DNA of 17,452 bases, from assembly GCA_937926145.1 (NCBI GenBank), contig CALANW010000109.1:1-17452 (forward strand), written 5' to 3'. A program made the translations under genes and the position numbers. The notes beneath the pieces are model-generated. The model did no database searches, was not told the origin of the DNA, and worked only from the letters and a program-made list of their open reading frames with translations. Source of the stretch: an uncultured Ruminococcus sp. Lineage in GTDB: Bacteria > Bacillota > Clostridia > Oscillospirales > Ruminococcaceae. Positions 5,225 to 13,467 of the stretch are shown here, piece after piece; position 1 is the stretch's first letter, and the number at the start of each line of letters is the position of its first letter.

Positions 5225-6565
5225 TTAAGCACTGACCTTGTTTCTCCACTTGCCGAAATGGTAACGTGCAACGCTCATTGCCGCAGTGAGAAGCCATGTA
5301 AGGCAGGTCGTTCCCCATACTGCCCATATTCCAACGGACGGGAACTGCAAAAGTATCAGCGCGAAGCCTATTCTGCCGATTACCTCGACAAAGCCGTTTA
5401 TCATAGCGTAGGTAACGTCGCCTGCGCCGTTGAGAAGTCCCCTCGTTGTGTGGATAAGTCCGAGCGGAATGTAGAAGAACGCCGAAAGCATCAGCGCCTT
5501 TGAGCCGATGTCGATAACGGCTTCTTCCGTGACGAAAATTCCGACGATATTTCTGCTGAAAATGAGGAACAGCACGAGCATCACAAGCGCGAAAGCTATC
5601 ATTATCTTCACGGTCTTGTGGTAGCCGCGAACCGTTCTGTCAACATAACCTGCGCCCATATTCTGTCCTGCAAAGGTCGAAAGCGCCGCATTGAGCGATG
5701 CAAACGGCTGCTGCACAAGCTGTTCAACGCGCATCGTTGCAGTATAAGCCGCCATGACGACTGAACCGAATCCGTTCGCAACTCGCTGTAAGAATATCAT
5801 CGAAACGGATATCATCGAGTTCTGGAGCGCTATCGGAACGCCCGTCTTTATGCACTTCGAGAAGTAAATTCCGCGAAGCTTCATTTCGTCCGACGTCAGC
5901 TTGAAATACTTCACCTTTACAAATGCAAAGATCATACAGCCGACCGCCGAAACTGCCTGAGCAATGACCGTCGCAAGCGCCGCACCGTTTACGCCCATTT
6001 TGAACACGATAACGAATACAAGGTCAAGCACAACATTTATAACGCTCGCCACGATTAGGAAAACGAGCGGCGTTTTGCTGTCGCCGAGCGAACGCATAAC
6101 GGCATTTATCCAGTTGTAAAGCGAAACCGCTATCGTACCAAGACACGCTATCTGCATATAACCATGCGCCGCGGAGTAGATCTCCTCAGGCGTGTTCATA
6201 AGCTTTAACAGCGGACCTGAGAGCAGAAACGCGACAATGCTTATCACCGCACCGAATATCAGCGCCGCATAAGCCGAGTTGACGATGTAGCGCTTCACGT
6301 CTTCCTCACGCGCTGCACCGAAGCACTGCGCGATAAGTATTCCCGAACCGACCGAAAGACCGATGCAGAACGTATAGAAAAAATATGTGAGCGAACCCGT
6401 TGCGCCGACCGAAGCAAGCGCATCATAGCCGAGATAACGTCCGACAATGACCGAATCCACGACATTGTAAAGCTGCTGAAAAAGGTTTCCCATGAGCAGC
6501 GGAAGTGTGAACCGAAGTATATGCGAAAGCTCGTTTCCCTCGGTCATATTTTTTTCATAAGCCAT
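5225..6565 (-). CDS. MATE-family multidrug/toxin efflux transporter
   Basis: 446-residue, 12-helix exporter of the MATE family (Na+- or H+-coupled extrusion of organic cations or metabolites), full length for the family. Family signatures seen: PLLMGNLFQQLYNVVDSVIVG (22-42), RSLGDSKTP (158-166), FAGQNMGAG (298-306, the second-half Q-N-x-G-A-G motif) and RGLLNGAGDV (375-384). The two six-helix halves are joined around residues 215-240. ATG start, with AAGGA inside the last codons of the preceding gene. Only five bases separate it from the GH2 gene, so the two are co-transcribed and probably translationally coupled. Substrate cannot be read from the sequence. The 3' end abuts the inverted repeat region. 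Confidence 0.93.
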   Translation of the reverse strand: MAYEKNMTEGNELSHILRFTLPLLMGNLFQQLYNVVDSVIVGRYLGYDALASVGATGSLTYFFYTFCIGLSVGSGILIAQCFGAAREEDVKRYIVNSAYAALIFGAVISIVAFLLSGPLLKLMNTPEEIYSAAHGYMQIACLGTIAVSLYNWINAVMRSLGDSKTPLVFLIVASVINVVLDLVFVIVFKMGVNGAALATVIAQAVSAVGCMIFAFVKVKYFKLTSDEMKLRGIYFSKCIKTGVPIALQNSMISVSMIFLQRVANGFGSVVMAAYTATMRVEQLVQQPFASLNAALSTFAGQNMGAGYVDRTVRGYHKTVKIMIAFALVMLVLFLIFSRNIVGIFVTEEAVIDIGSKALMLSAFFYIPLGLIHTTRGLLNGAGDVTYAMINGFVEVIGRIGFALILLQFPSVGIWAVWGTTCLTWLLTAAMSVARYHFGKWRNKVSA

Positions 6566-6570
6566 ATTTT

Positions 6571-9267
6571 TTAGTCCTTAAAAATTTTATCAAGCTCGTC
6601 AAGCGAAACCTCTGCAGTCGGAGCAAATCTGTCCGAGCCAACATATTCCGCAAGGCTCTTGTAAAGCTGACGGCAAGGAACACTGTCCGTCTTTTTATCA
6701 AGGCGAGCCGTGCAGACGAGAAGCTTTCCGCCGCCCGTTTTCACCTCGAATATCGTTCCGAGCGAATGGTTGCGGTCGTTCGTGTCAATGGTTCTCACTG
6801 TCGGCTCTATCGGAAGTCCGTCCAATATCGCCGTACATGAACCCTCAACAGCGTCATACCACTGCGCGGTCGAGTAAATTTCACTCGGGAAACCGTCCAG
6901 CATAGCGTTGTCCTTGTCAACGAGCAAGCCGAGCGTTCCCACGGGGCTTGGTTTTTTCATCGAAACTGAAATGCTGTTAAACATATGATAGTTCCAGAAA
7001 TCCGTGCAGTATGTTCCCTCTATCGACTTGTTTTCGGGGAGAGAATCGGGCATAAACAGTACATTTTCGCCGTTTGCGAGCCTTGACTTTGCCTTTTCCC
7101 AGTCGTTTTCGGCGCAGTTCGGAACTTCGCTCACCTCGGGGAATATCCACAAGTCATATCCGTTCTTTATGCCGCCCGTTTCAAGCGTAAGACGAGCCTT
7201 TGCCGCCTTTTCGAGTTTAGGCATCGCAAGCTTAACCGTTCCGATCGTCAAAACCCCGCCCTTGAAGCTGCCCTTTGCGCAAAGCTCATATTCGGTGACA
7301 TCGCCGTTCGCTTCAAGCGTTATCTTCACAACGGGGTCAACATCTGCCTTTTCGGCGTAGTTGTAGAGCATAACTGGCATCTCCGCTTCTTCGCCGCAGC
7401 TCCATACGAACTTCGGCAGGCAACCGAGAATTACCCTGTCCGAGCAGAAACCTCTCCACTCCTCGGGCGAAATAACGCCCTTGCTCTCCATAAAGCTGTT
7501 CAGAATTCCGACCAGCGCAGTTCCCTGCCCCGTGAAATCCTGCAAATCGAGAAGCTGGAATCCTGAAAGTTCGTCCGAGCGCAGTGCAGTCTCTATCTCG
7601 TTCTTGTAGCATTCAGCCGCAAAGCGTCCCGAAGCCTTGAAATAGCTGTCGGCAAGGTGCGAAAGTCCTGCTTTCTCCAAGCGCTCACGGAAAATTTCAA
7701 GGTTATAAGGCTTCAAAACACCCGTGTATTTCTCTATCTCATTATAATCGGGGTACATAAAATACTGTCCGACCTCGTGCGAAATTACTGGAATTTCGGG
7801 GATAAATTCGCTGCCGCCCTCGCCGAACGAAACAGTCTTTACTCCCGTTCCGTACTGGATTTCGATAGTTCCGCCCTTTGTTTCGCCGTCCGAAACAACA
7901 TTCGGCGCGATTATTTCATCATAGTTATAGTTTGAATTCGGTGCTGCCGTCTGAATGTGTCCGAGCGGCGCATCGCACATCGCATAAGAACCTCTGAAAA
8001 GTCGGTCGCGCGAGAAACGAACGCCGACAAAGAGATCATCGCCCTCAACAACGCACGGAATGAACTGGAAGTTGTTTGACCCCTGCGTGTAGAGGTGTCT
8101 GTTATCGTGCGCTTTGTAGCCGAGCAGGATCTCATTCAAGCGCTCCTTGCTGCCCCAAAGCTCATTTCCGAGCGAAAGCGCAAAGAATGACGGGTGCGAG
8201 CCAAATTCGTCCAGAATTCGATAGCCCTCTTCGATAAGATAGCGCTGACCGTCGTTAAGTTCCTCCTCGACCGTGCCCCAGAACGGCAGCTCGGGTTCAA
8301 GGTAGATGCCTAGCTCGTCGGCAGCCTCAAATGCAGCCTCAGGCGGACAGCAGGTGTGGAAACGATAGTGGTTTATGCCGTGTTCCTTTGCGGTCGTCAT
8401 AACTTTCAGCCACGATGCCTTGTCCATAGGCGCAGCGCCCGTCATCGGAAAGATCATTCCATCGTGTTTTCCGCGCAGGAACGCTCTTTCGCCGTTTATA
8501 AGGAGCTTTCTGCCGTTTGTTTCGTACTTTTTCAAGCCGAAAGTGACCGTCTGAACGTCCTCGCCGCAGGTCACTTTGAGCGTGTACAAATTATGCTCGA
8601 ACTCGCTCCAAGGCTTTGCGCCGTCAAGCTTATATTCAAACTCAAACTCGCCCTCGGCGGTGAAAGTTTCCGATTTGAAACCCTCGACCTGAACTGTAAC
8701 GTCAGCGCAAGCCGTCATTTCGCCCTTTATCACAATGCTGTTCCCGTCAAACTTTGGGAAAACGCGTATCTTTTCCGCACGGACTTTTTTCTCTGCCGAA
8801 ATGAACATCTCGCCGAGGATTCCAAGCCAGTTCGTCTGCGTATCGGGCGAAGTCATGTGTCCCCCCGGGACGGGATAGCCGATATTGCTGACTTTTACCG
8901 TGATATCGTTTTCGCCGTCAGAAATAAGGTCGGTAATGTTGTATTTGTGCGAAGTGCAAAGGCTGTTCTGTGTTCCTGCGGACTTGCCGTTTATGTAAAC
9001 CTCGCTTATTCTTGTTCTTTCAAGCGTGAGGAAGAATTCCTCGTCCGTTTCGGATTTGCGGAGTTCGATTTTCCTGCTGTAAACTGCGCTGCCCTCAAAT
9101 TTATATGGGTCGCCGAGGTAGCCGTCAACGCGTTCTTCGTTGAGCGGTGAGATTTTCATCTGAGAAACCGTTGACGGAAGCGTTGTGCTGCCGCTTGAAA
9201 CCTCCGTATTTTCGGGATCGATGAGCTTATAGTCCCATTTTCCACTTATATCAAATCTTTCTGTCAT
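6571..9267 (-). CDS. Glycoside hydrolase family 2 protein (beta-glycosidase), cytoplasmic
   Basis: 898-residue GH2 enzyme hydrolysing a beta-glycoside or beta-uronide by a retaining mechanism; exact sugar unknown. Order: sugar-binding jelly roll (~1-160, FDISGKWDYKL near the start), Ig-like domain (~165-250), TIM barrel (~255-600), extra C-terminal region (~610-898) not recognised. Acid/base Glu369 sits in LSLGNELWGS and nucleophile Glu498 in PVISHEVGQY. The barrel motif reads RFHTCCPPEAAFEAADELG, the branch with RFHxxCPPEAAF instead of the RTSHYP of LacZ-like enzymes. No signal peptide, so it should act on imported oligosaccharides. Start set at ATG 9267: GGAGG lies six bases upstream, whereas an upstream in-frame TTG (9288) would put that site inside the gene. 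First gene of an operon with the MATE exporter. Confidence 0.9.
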   Translation of the reverse strand: MTERFDISGKWDYKLIDPENTEVSSGSTTLPSTVSQMKISPLNEERVDGYLGDPYKFEGSAVYSRKIELRKSETDEEFFLTLERTRISEVYINGKSAGTQNSLCTSHKYNITDLISDGENDITVKVSNIGYPVPGGHMTSPDTQTNWLGILGEMFISAEKKVRAEKIRVFPKFDGNSIVIKGEMTACADVTVQVEGFKSETFTAEGEFEFEYKLDGAKPWSEFEHNLYTLKVTCGEDVQTVTFGLKKYETNGRKLLINGERAFLRGKHDGMIFPMTGAAPMDKASWLKVMTTAKEHGINHYRFHTCCPPEAAFEAADELGIYLEPELPFWGTVEEELNDGQRYLIEEGYRILDEFGSHPSFFALSLGNELWGSKERLNEILLGYKAHDNRHLYTQGSNNFQFIPCVVEGDDLFVGVRFSRDRLFRGSYAMCDAPLGHIQTAAPNSNYNYDEIIAPNVVSDGETKGGTIEIQYGTGVKTVSFGEGGSEFIPEIPVISHEVGQYFMYPDYNEIEKYTGVLKPYNLEIFRERLEKAGLSHLADSYFKASGRFAAECYKNEIETALRSDELSGFQLLDLQDFTGQGTALVGILNSFMESKGVISPEEWRGFCSDRVILGCLPKFVWSCGEEAEMPVMLYNYAEKADVDPVVKITLEANGDVTEYELCAKGSFKGGVLTIGTVKLAMPKLEKAAKARLTLETGGIKNGYDLWIFPEVSEVPNCAENDWEKAKSRLANGENVLFMPDSLPENKSIEGTYCTDFWNYHMFNSISVSMKKPSPVGTLGLLVDKDNAMLDGFPSEIYSTAQWYDAVEGSCTAILDGLPIEPTVRTIDTNDRNHSLGTIFEVKTGGGKLLVCTARLDKKTDSVPCRQLYKSLAEYVGSDRFAPTAEVSLDELDKIFKD

Positions 9268-9301
9268 ACATATCCTCCAATAATGCAATTATCGCCTTTT
9301 T

Positions 9302-9330
9302 ATTTTATCACATTATTACTGTATTTTCAA
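9302..9330 (-). promoter_or_regulatory. Sigma-A promoter of the GH2-MATE operon
   Basis: On the - strand: -35 TTGAAA (9325-9330), 17-bp spacer, -10 TAAAAT (9302-9307). It lies between the rpoC terminator and the GH2 ribosome site, giving a ~30-nt leader, so the operon is transcribed independently of rpoBC. No operator-like dyad is seen. Confidence 0.75.
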
Positions 9331-9341
9331 GAGATAACAAC

Positions 9342-9378
9342 AAAAAACCGCCGTATGAAATTTTCACACGGCGGTTTT
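9342..9378 (-). terminator. Intrinsic terminator of the rpoB-rpoC operon
   Basis: On the - strand, AAAACCGCCGT (9368-9378) pairs perfectly with ACGGCGGTTTT (9344-9354); the stem continues after one mismatch as TGAAA/TTTCA. Six T (9342-9347 read on -) overlap and follow the stem. It lies 11 bases past the rpoC stop. Confidence 0.93.
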
Positions 9379-9389
9379 GTAATTTCAGC

Positions 9390-12300
9390 TTAGAGATTCT
9401 GCGCTGTTGGTGCGCTGTGGTCTGTGAAGCCTTCGTTTTTCATAATGGTTACGTTGTTATAGACAGCCATACCTGTACCTGCAGGGATAAGCTTACCGAT
9501 AATAACGTTCTCCTTAAGTCCGAGGAGGTGGTCAGTCTTGCCCTTGATAGCTGCATCGGTGAGCGCTCTTGTTGTTTCCTGGAAGGAGGCAGCGGAGAGG
9601 AAGCTTTCGGAGTTGGAAGCAGCCTTCGTGATACCCTGAAGAACAGGGAAATATGTTACGAATCTGAGTCCTTCTTCGCCTGCGTCCATACGCTTCTTGA
9701 TGTCTTCGTTGATCTCGGCAATTTCCTTTCTGTCAACGAGTGAGCCAGGGAGGAGATAGCTTGAACCGCTGTCATCTACCTTGACCTTCTGGAGCATCTG
9801 ACGAACGATAACTTCGATGTGCTTATCGTTGATATCAACACCCTGGAGACGGTAAACCTTCTGAACTTCGGTGATGATATAGTTCTGAACAGCCTGCTGA
9901 CCGTTTACTGCAAGGATATCGCCCGGGTTGATCGAGCCTTCTGTAAGAGGCTGACCTGCGGTAACTGTATCGCCTGCGGAAACCTTGATCTTATAGCCGT
10001 AAGGAACGGGATAATACTCTTCCTCGCCCGTTTCATCGCTCTTGATGATAACGTTTCTGGTCTTCTTGATCTCTTCCATACGAACCGAACCTGCTGCCTT
10101 TGCGATGATTGCAGCGTTCTTAGGACGGCGGCTTTCAAAGAGTTCTTCGACACGGGGAAGACCCTGTGTGATATCTTCTGCGGAAGCGATACCACCTGTA
10201 TGGAACGTTCTCATTGTAAGCTGTGTACCAGGTTCACCGATAGACTGTGCAGCGATTACGCCGACAGCTTCGCCGACACGGACGATGTTGTTGTTTGCAA
10301 GGTTTGCACCATAGCACTTAGCACATACGCCGTTCTTAGCCTTACAGTTGAGGACGGAGCGGATAGTAACCTTTTCAACGCCGCTGTCAACGACTTTCTG
10401 TGCGTCAGCGTCGTTCATAAGTCTGTTGTGGCTCATGATGAGGTCGCCCGTTGCGGGATCGCGGAGATCTTCAAGCAGATATCTGCCGATAAGTCTTTCC
10501 TTGAGCGGTTCGATCATTTCGTTGCCGTTCTTGATAGTGTAAACTTCGATACCCTCATCAGTTCCGCAGTCTTCTTCATGAATGATGACTTCCTGCGAAA
10601 CGTCAACAAGACGTCTTGTGAGGTAACCCGAGTCAGCGGTACGGAGAGCCGTATCGGCAAGTCCCTTACGGGCACCACGGGAAGAAATGAAGTATTCGAG
10701 GATGTTAAGACCCTCACGGTAGTTAGCACGAATAGGCATCTCGATAGTCGAACCCGAGGTGTTGGCGATAAGTCCACGCATACCTGCGAGCTGTCTGATC
10801 TGGTTGATAGAACCACGGGCACCGGAGTCAGCCATCATATGAATAGGATTGTTCTCGATGTCGTAGTGCTTCTTGATGCAGTTTGTGAGGTCGTCGGTAG
10901 CCTGGTTCCAAATGCTGATGAAGCGCTTGGACTTCTCGGCAGCGGAGATAAAGCCTCTCTTGTAGAGCTTGTTGATCTTCTCTACCTGAGCGTCAGCGTC
11001 AGCAACGATCTCCTTCTTTTCAGGAGGGATAAGTGCGTCGCAGACAGCAACGGTGAGGGCAGCCTTTGTGGAATATTTGTATCCGAGAGCCTTGATCTTG
11101 TCGAGAACTTCGGAAGTAACGGTCGTGCCGTGAATTCTTATGCAGCGTTCGATGATGTCGGAGAGCTGCTTCTTCTTAACGAGGAAGTCGATCTCGAGAT
11201 CGAACTGCTTGTCGGAGTTCGTTCTGTCAACATAACCGAGGTTCTGCGGAATATTTTCATTGAAGATAAGTCGGCCTGCTGTACATTCGATGAGCTTGGA
11301 AACTGTCTTTCCGCCGACTTCCTTGGAAATACGAACCTTGATAGCAGCGTGAATGGAGATAACGTGAGCATCGTAAGCCATAAGAGCTTCGTTTACGTCA
11401 CGGAAAATCTTGCCCTCACCCGGTTCGCCTGCCTTTTTCATTGTGAGGTAGTAAGAACCGAGCACCATATCCTGCGAAGGAACGGCAACAGGACGTCCGT
11501 CAGACGGCTTTAAAAGGTTGTTTGCAGCAAGCATAAGGAAACGTGCTTCTGCCTGAGCTTCTGCGGAAAGCGGGAGGTGGACAGCCATCTGGTCACCGTC
11601 GAAGTCAGCGTTGAACGCTGTACATACGAGCGGGTGAAGCTTGATAGCTCTGCCCTCTACGAGGATAGGCTCGAATGCCTGAATACCAAGTCTGTGAAGC
11701 GTTGGGGCACGGTTAAGGAATACGGGATGATCCTTAATAACGTTCTCGAGCGCGTCCCAAACCTCGTTCTTGGAACGTTCTACCATTTTACGGGCAGACT
11801 TGATGTTTGTAACTACCTTTGTATCTACAAGGCGCTTCATAACGAAAGGCTTGAAGAGTTCGAGAGCCATTTCCTTAGGAAGACCGCACTGGTACATCTT
11901 AAGTTCAGGACCAACGACGATAACGGAACGTCCGGAGTAGTCAACACGCTTACCGAGGAGGTTCTGACGGAAACGTCCCTGCTTACCCTTAAGCATATCG
12001 GAAAGAGATTTGAGCGCACGGTTGTTAGGACCTGTAACCGGTCTGCCGTGTCTGCCGTTGTCGATAAGTGCGTCAACAGCTTCCTGGAGCATTCTCTTTT
12101 CGTTTCTGATGATAATATCAGGTGCTTCGAGTTCGAGCATCTTCTTAAGACGGTTATTTCTGTTGATAACACGTCTGTAAAGGTCGTTGAGGTCGGAAGT
12201 TGCGTAACGTCCGCCGTCGAGCATTACCATAGGACGGATATCCGGTGGGATTACAGGGATAGCCTGCATTATCATCCAGGACGGCTTGTTGTTGGAAAGA

Positions 12301-13292
12301 CGGAAGCTCTCGATAATTTCAAGACGCTTTAAAAGCTTGATCTTCTTCTGACCTGCAGGGAGATCTTTAAGCTCTTCCTTAAGATCATCGGAAGCCCAAG
12401 TGAGGTTATCTTTCCAGTTAGCCTTGTCAACAAGGTCGTCATAATCGCCGTTGCCGTTCTTTTCGCCGACATTGTCGAAGAAAAGGCATTCGATATAGTG
12501 CGAGCCTGTTTCAACTTCGATAACGGACTTGTGTTCTTCTTCACGAAGACGGTTGTAAGCGAGAACCTCATCTGTGTAGGTAAGGCGGTCAACAACTTCG
12601 CCGACTGTGAAGTCTTCGCTGTCAGCGTTGTCCTTGATAACGTAGTAACGTCTTGCAAGGAAGTCTGTGATCTGCTCTTCTGTAAGACCAGTTACAGCGG
12701 AGAATCTTTCGATCTTCTGACGGATAAAGTTATCATATCTGTCGGGATCGTATTCTTCGAGGAGTTCGAGGATAGCTTCTGCGCCCATTTCGGCAACGAA
12801 ATCGTCCTCATACTTCTCGCGCATATCCATATATTCTTTTTCTGTGAGGAGCTGCTTTTTAACAAGCTCTGTGTTGCCCGGATCGACAACGATATACTTT
12901 GTGAAGTAAAGAATTTCTTCAAGGCGCTTCTGTGAAACTTCGATGACCTGACCGATTCTGGACGGTGTGCCCTTGAAGTACCAGATATGGGAAACAGGAG
13001 CAGCAAGCTCGATATGACCCATACGCTCACGTCTTACCTTAGCGCGTGTAACTTCAACGCCGCAGCGCTCGCAGACTTTGCCCTTGAAACGGATCTTCTT
13101 ATACTTACCGCAGTGACATTCCCAGTCCTTTGTAGGTCCGAAAATTCTTTCGCAGAAAAGGCCGTCACGTTCAGGCTTCTGAGTTCTGTAGTTTATGGTT
13201 TCAGGTCTTTCAACAACGCCGTGCGACCAGCTTCTGATCTGTTCGGGGGATGCAAGACCGATTTTAATTGATTCAAATGTGTTGAATTCCAA
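9390..13292 (-). CDS. rpoC: DNA-directed RNA polymerase subunit beta'
   Basis: Catalytic subunit of RNA polymerase. Landmarks: N-terminal zinc ribbon C59/C61/C74/C77; switch and lid region GKQGRFRQNLLGKRVDYSGRS; active-site NADFDGD (561-567) whose three Asp bind Mg2+; second zinc site C909/C983/C990/C993; bridge helix and trigger loop up to MRTFHTGG (1027-1034) without the large trigger-loop insertion of proteobacteria; C-terminal FLSAASFQETTRALTDAAI. At 1300 residues it is ~100 longer than Bacillus subtilis beta' (about 1199). The excess maps to residues ~183-300, between MGAEAILELLEEYD and DDLKEELKD, in the N-terminal clamp region. Start is TTG: an in-frame TAG lies two codons upstream and AAAGGAG (13302-13308) is nine bases away. 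Second gene of the rpoBC operon, after a 175-nt spacer. Confidence 0.98.
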   Translation of the reverse strand: MEFNTFESIKIGLASPEQIRSWSHGVVERPETINYRTQKPERDGLFCERIFGPTKDWECHCGKYKKIRFKGKVCERCGVEVTRAKVRRERMGHIELAAPVSHIWYFKGTPSRIGQVIEVSQKRLEEILYFTKYIVVDPGNTELVKKQLLTEKEYMDMREKYEDDFVAEMGAEAILELLEEYDPDRYDNFIRQKIERFSAVTGLTEEQITDFLARRYYVIKDNADSEDFTVGEVVDRLTYTDEVLAYNRLREEEHKSVIEVETGSHYIECLFFDNVGEKNGNGDYDDLVDKANWKDNLTWASDDLKEELKDLPAGQKKIKLLKRLEIIESFRLSNNKPSWMIMQAIPVIPPDIRPMVMLDGGRYATSDLNDLYRRVINRNNRLKKMLELEAPDIIIRNEKRMLQEAVDALIDNGRHGRPVTGPNNRALKSLSDMLKGKQGRFRQNLLGKRVDYSGRSVIVVGPELKMYQCGLPKEMALELFKPFVMKRLVDTKVVTNIKSARKMVERSKNEVWDALENVIKDHPVFLNRAPTLHRLGIQAFEPILVEGRAIKLHPLVCTAFNADFDGDQMAVHLPLSAEAQAEARFLMLAANNLLKPSDGRPVAVPSQDMVLGSYYLTMKKAGEPGEGKIFRDVNEALMAYDAHVISIHAAIKVRISKEVGGKTVSKLIECTAGRLIFNENIPQNLGYVDRTNSDKQFDLEIDFLVKKKQLSDIIERCIRIHGTTVTSEVLDKIKALGYKYSTKAALTVAVCDALIPPEKKEIVADADAQVEKINKLYKRGFISAAEKSKRFISIWNQATDDLTNCIKKHYDIENNPIHMMADSGARGSINQIRQLAGMRGLIANTSGSTIEMPIRANYREGLNILEYFISSRGARKGLADTALRTADSGYLTRRLVDVSQEVIIHEEDCGTDEGIEVYTIKNGNEMIEPLKERLIGRYLLEDLRDPATGDLIMSHNRLMNDADAQKVVDSGVEKVTIRSVLNCKAKNGVCAKCYGANLANNNIVRVGEAVGVIAAQSIGEPGTQLTMRTFHTGGIASAEDITQGLPRVEELFESRRPKNAAIIAKAAGSVRMEEIKKTRNVIIKSDETGEEEYYPVPYGYKIKVSAGDTVTAGQPLTEGSINPGDILAVNGQQAVQNYIITEVQKVYRLQGVDINDKHIEVIVRQMLQKVKVDDSGSSYLLPGSLVDRKEIAEINEDIKKRMDAGEEGLRFVTYFPVLQGITKAASNSESFLSAASFQETTRALTDAAIKGKTDHLLGLKENVIIGKLIPAGTGMAVYNNVTIMKNEGFTDHSAPTAQNL

Positions 13293-13362
13293 CAGCTAAC
13301 ACTCCTTTAAACATTTTACTCTTAAAGGCTCGTAAACCGACTCTGCATTTTGCCCGAGGGCA

Positions 13363-13396
13363 GCGTATAACGTTCGTTTCCACGAACCTTATACGC
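13363..13396 (-). other. Strong hairpin in the rpoB-rpoC spacer
   Basis: On the - strand GCGTATAA-G-GTTCGT pairs with ACGAAC-G-TTATACGC: 14 base pairs with one G-G mismatch and a GGAA tetraloop. It is enclosed, with a small TGCCC/GGGCA hairpin (13351-13362), by CTGCAT/ATGCAG (13343-13348/13404-13409), suggesting a three-way junction. No U-tract follows, so it is not a classic terminator; processing or translational control of rpoC are alternatives. Confidence 0.65.
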
Positions 13397-13420
13397 CTTT
13401 TGTATGCAGTTTTTCGGCAT

Positions 13421-13456
13421 AAAACAGAATACGCAGAGAAAAACGCACTCTGTTTT
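13421..13456 (-). other. 13-bp hairpin directly after rpoB
   Basis: On the - strand AAAACAGAGTGCG (13444-13456) pairs with CGTATTCTGTTTT (13421-13433), including two G-U pairs, around a 10-nt loop, 11 bases past the rpoB stop. The stem ends in four T but no longer U-tract follows. It could be a partial terminator or attenuator setting the rpoB:rpoC ratio, or simply protect the upstream 3' end. Confidence 0.5.
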
Positions 13457-13467
13457 GTTTATTCGGG

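Noticed and set aside
5070..5327. 85-codon - strand frame overlapping the 3' end of the MATE gene
   Set aside because: Overlaps a conserved gene in another frame and then runs into repeat hairpins.
8356..9150. 264-codon open frame opposite the GH2 gene
   Set aside because: Antisense shadow of a full-length enzyme with intact catalytic residues.
9819..11513. Very long open frame (564 codons) on the + strand opposite rpoC
   Set aside because: Fully antisense to conserved RpoC; the protein is Cys/Leu/Ser/Val-rich with no domain, as expected from the reverse of a codon-biased gene.
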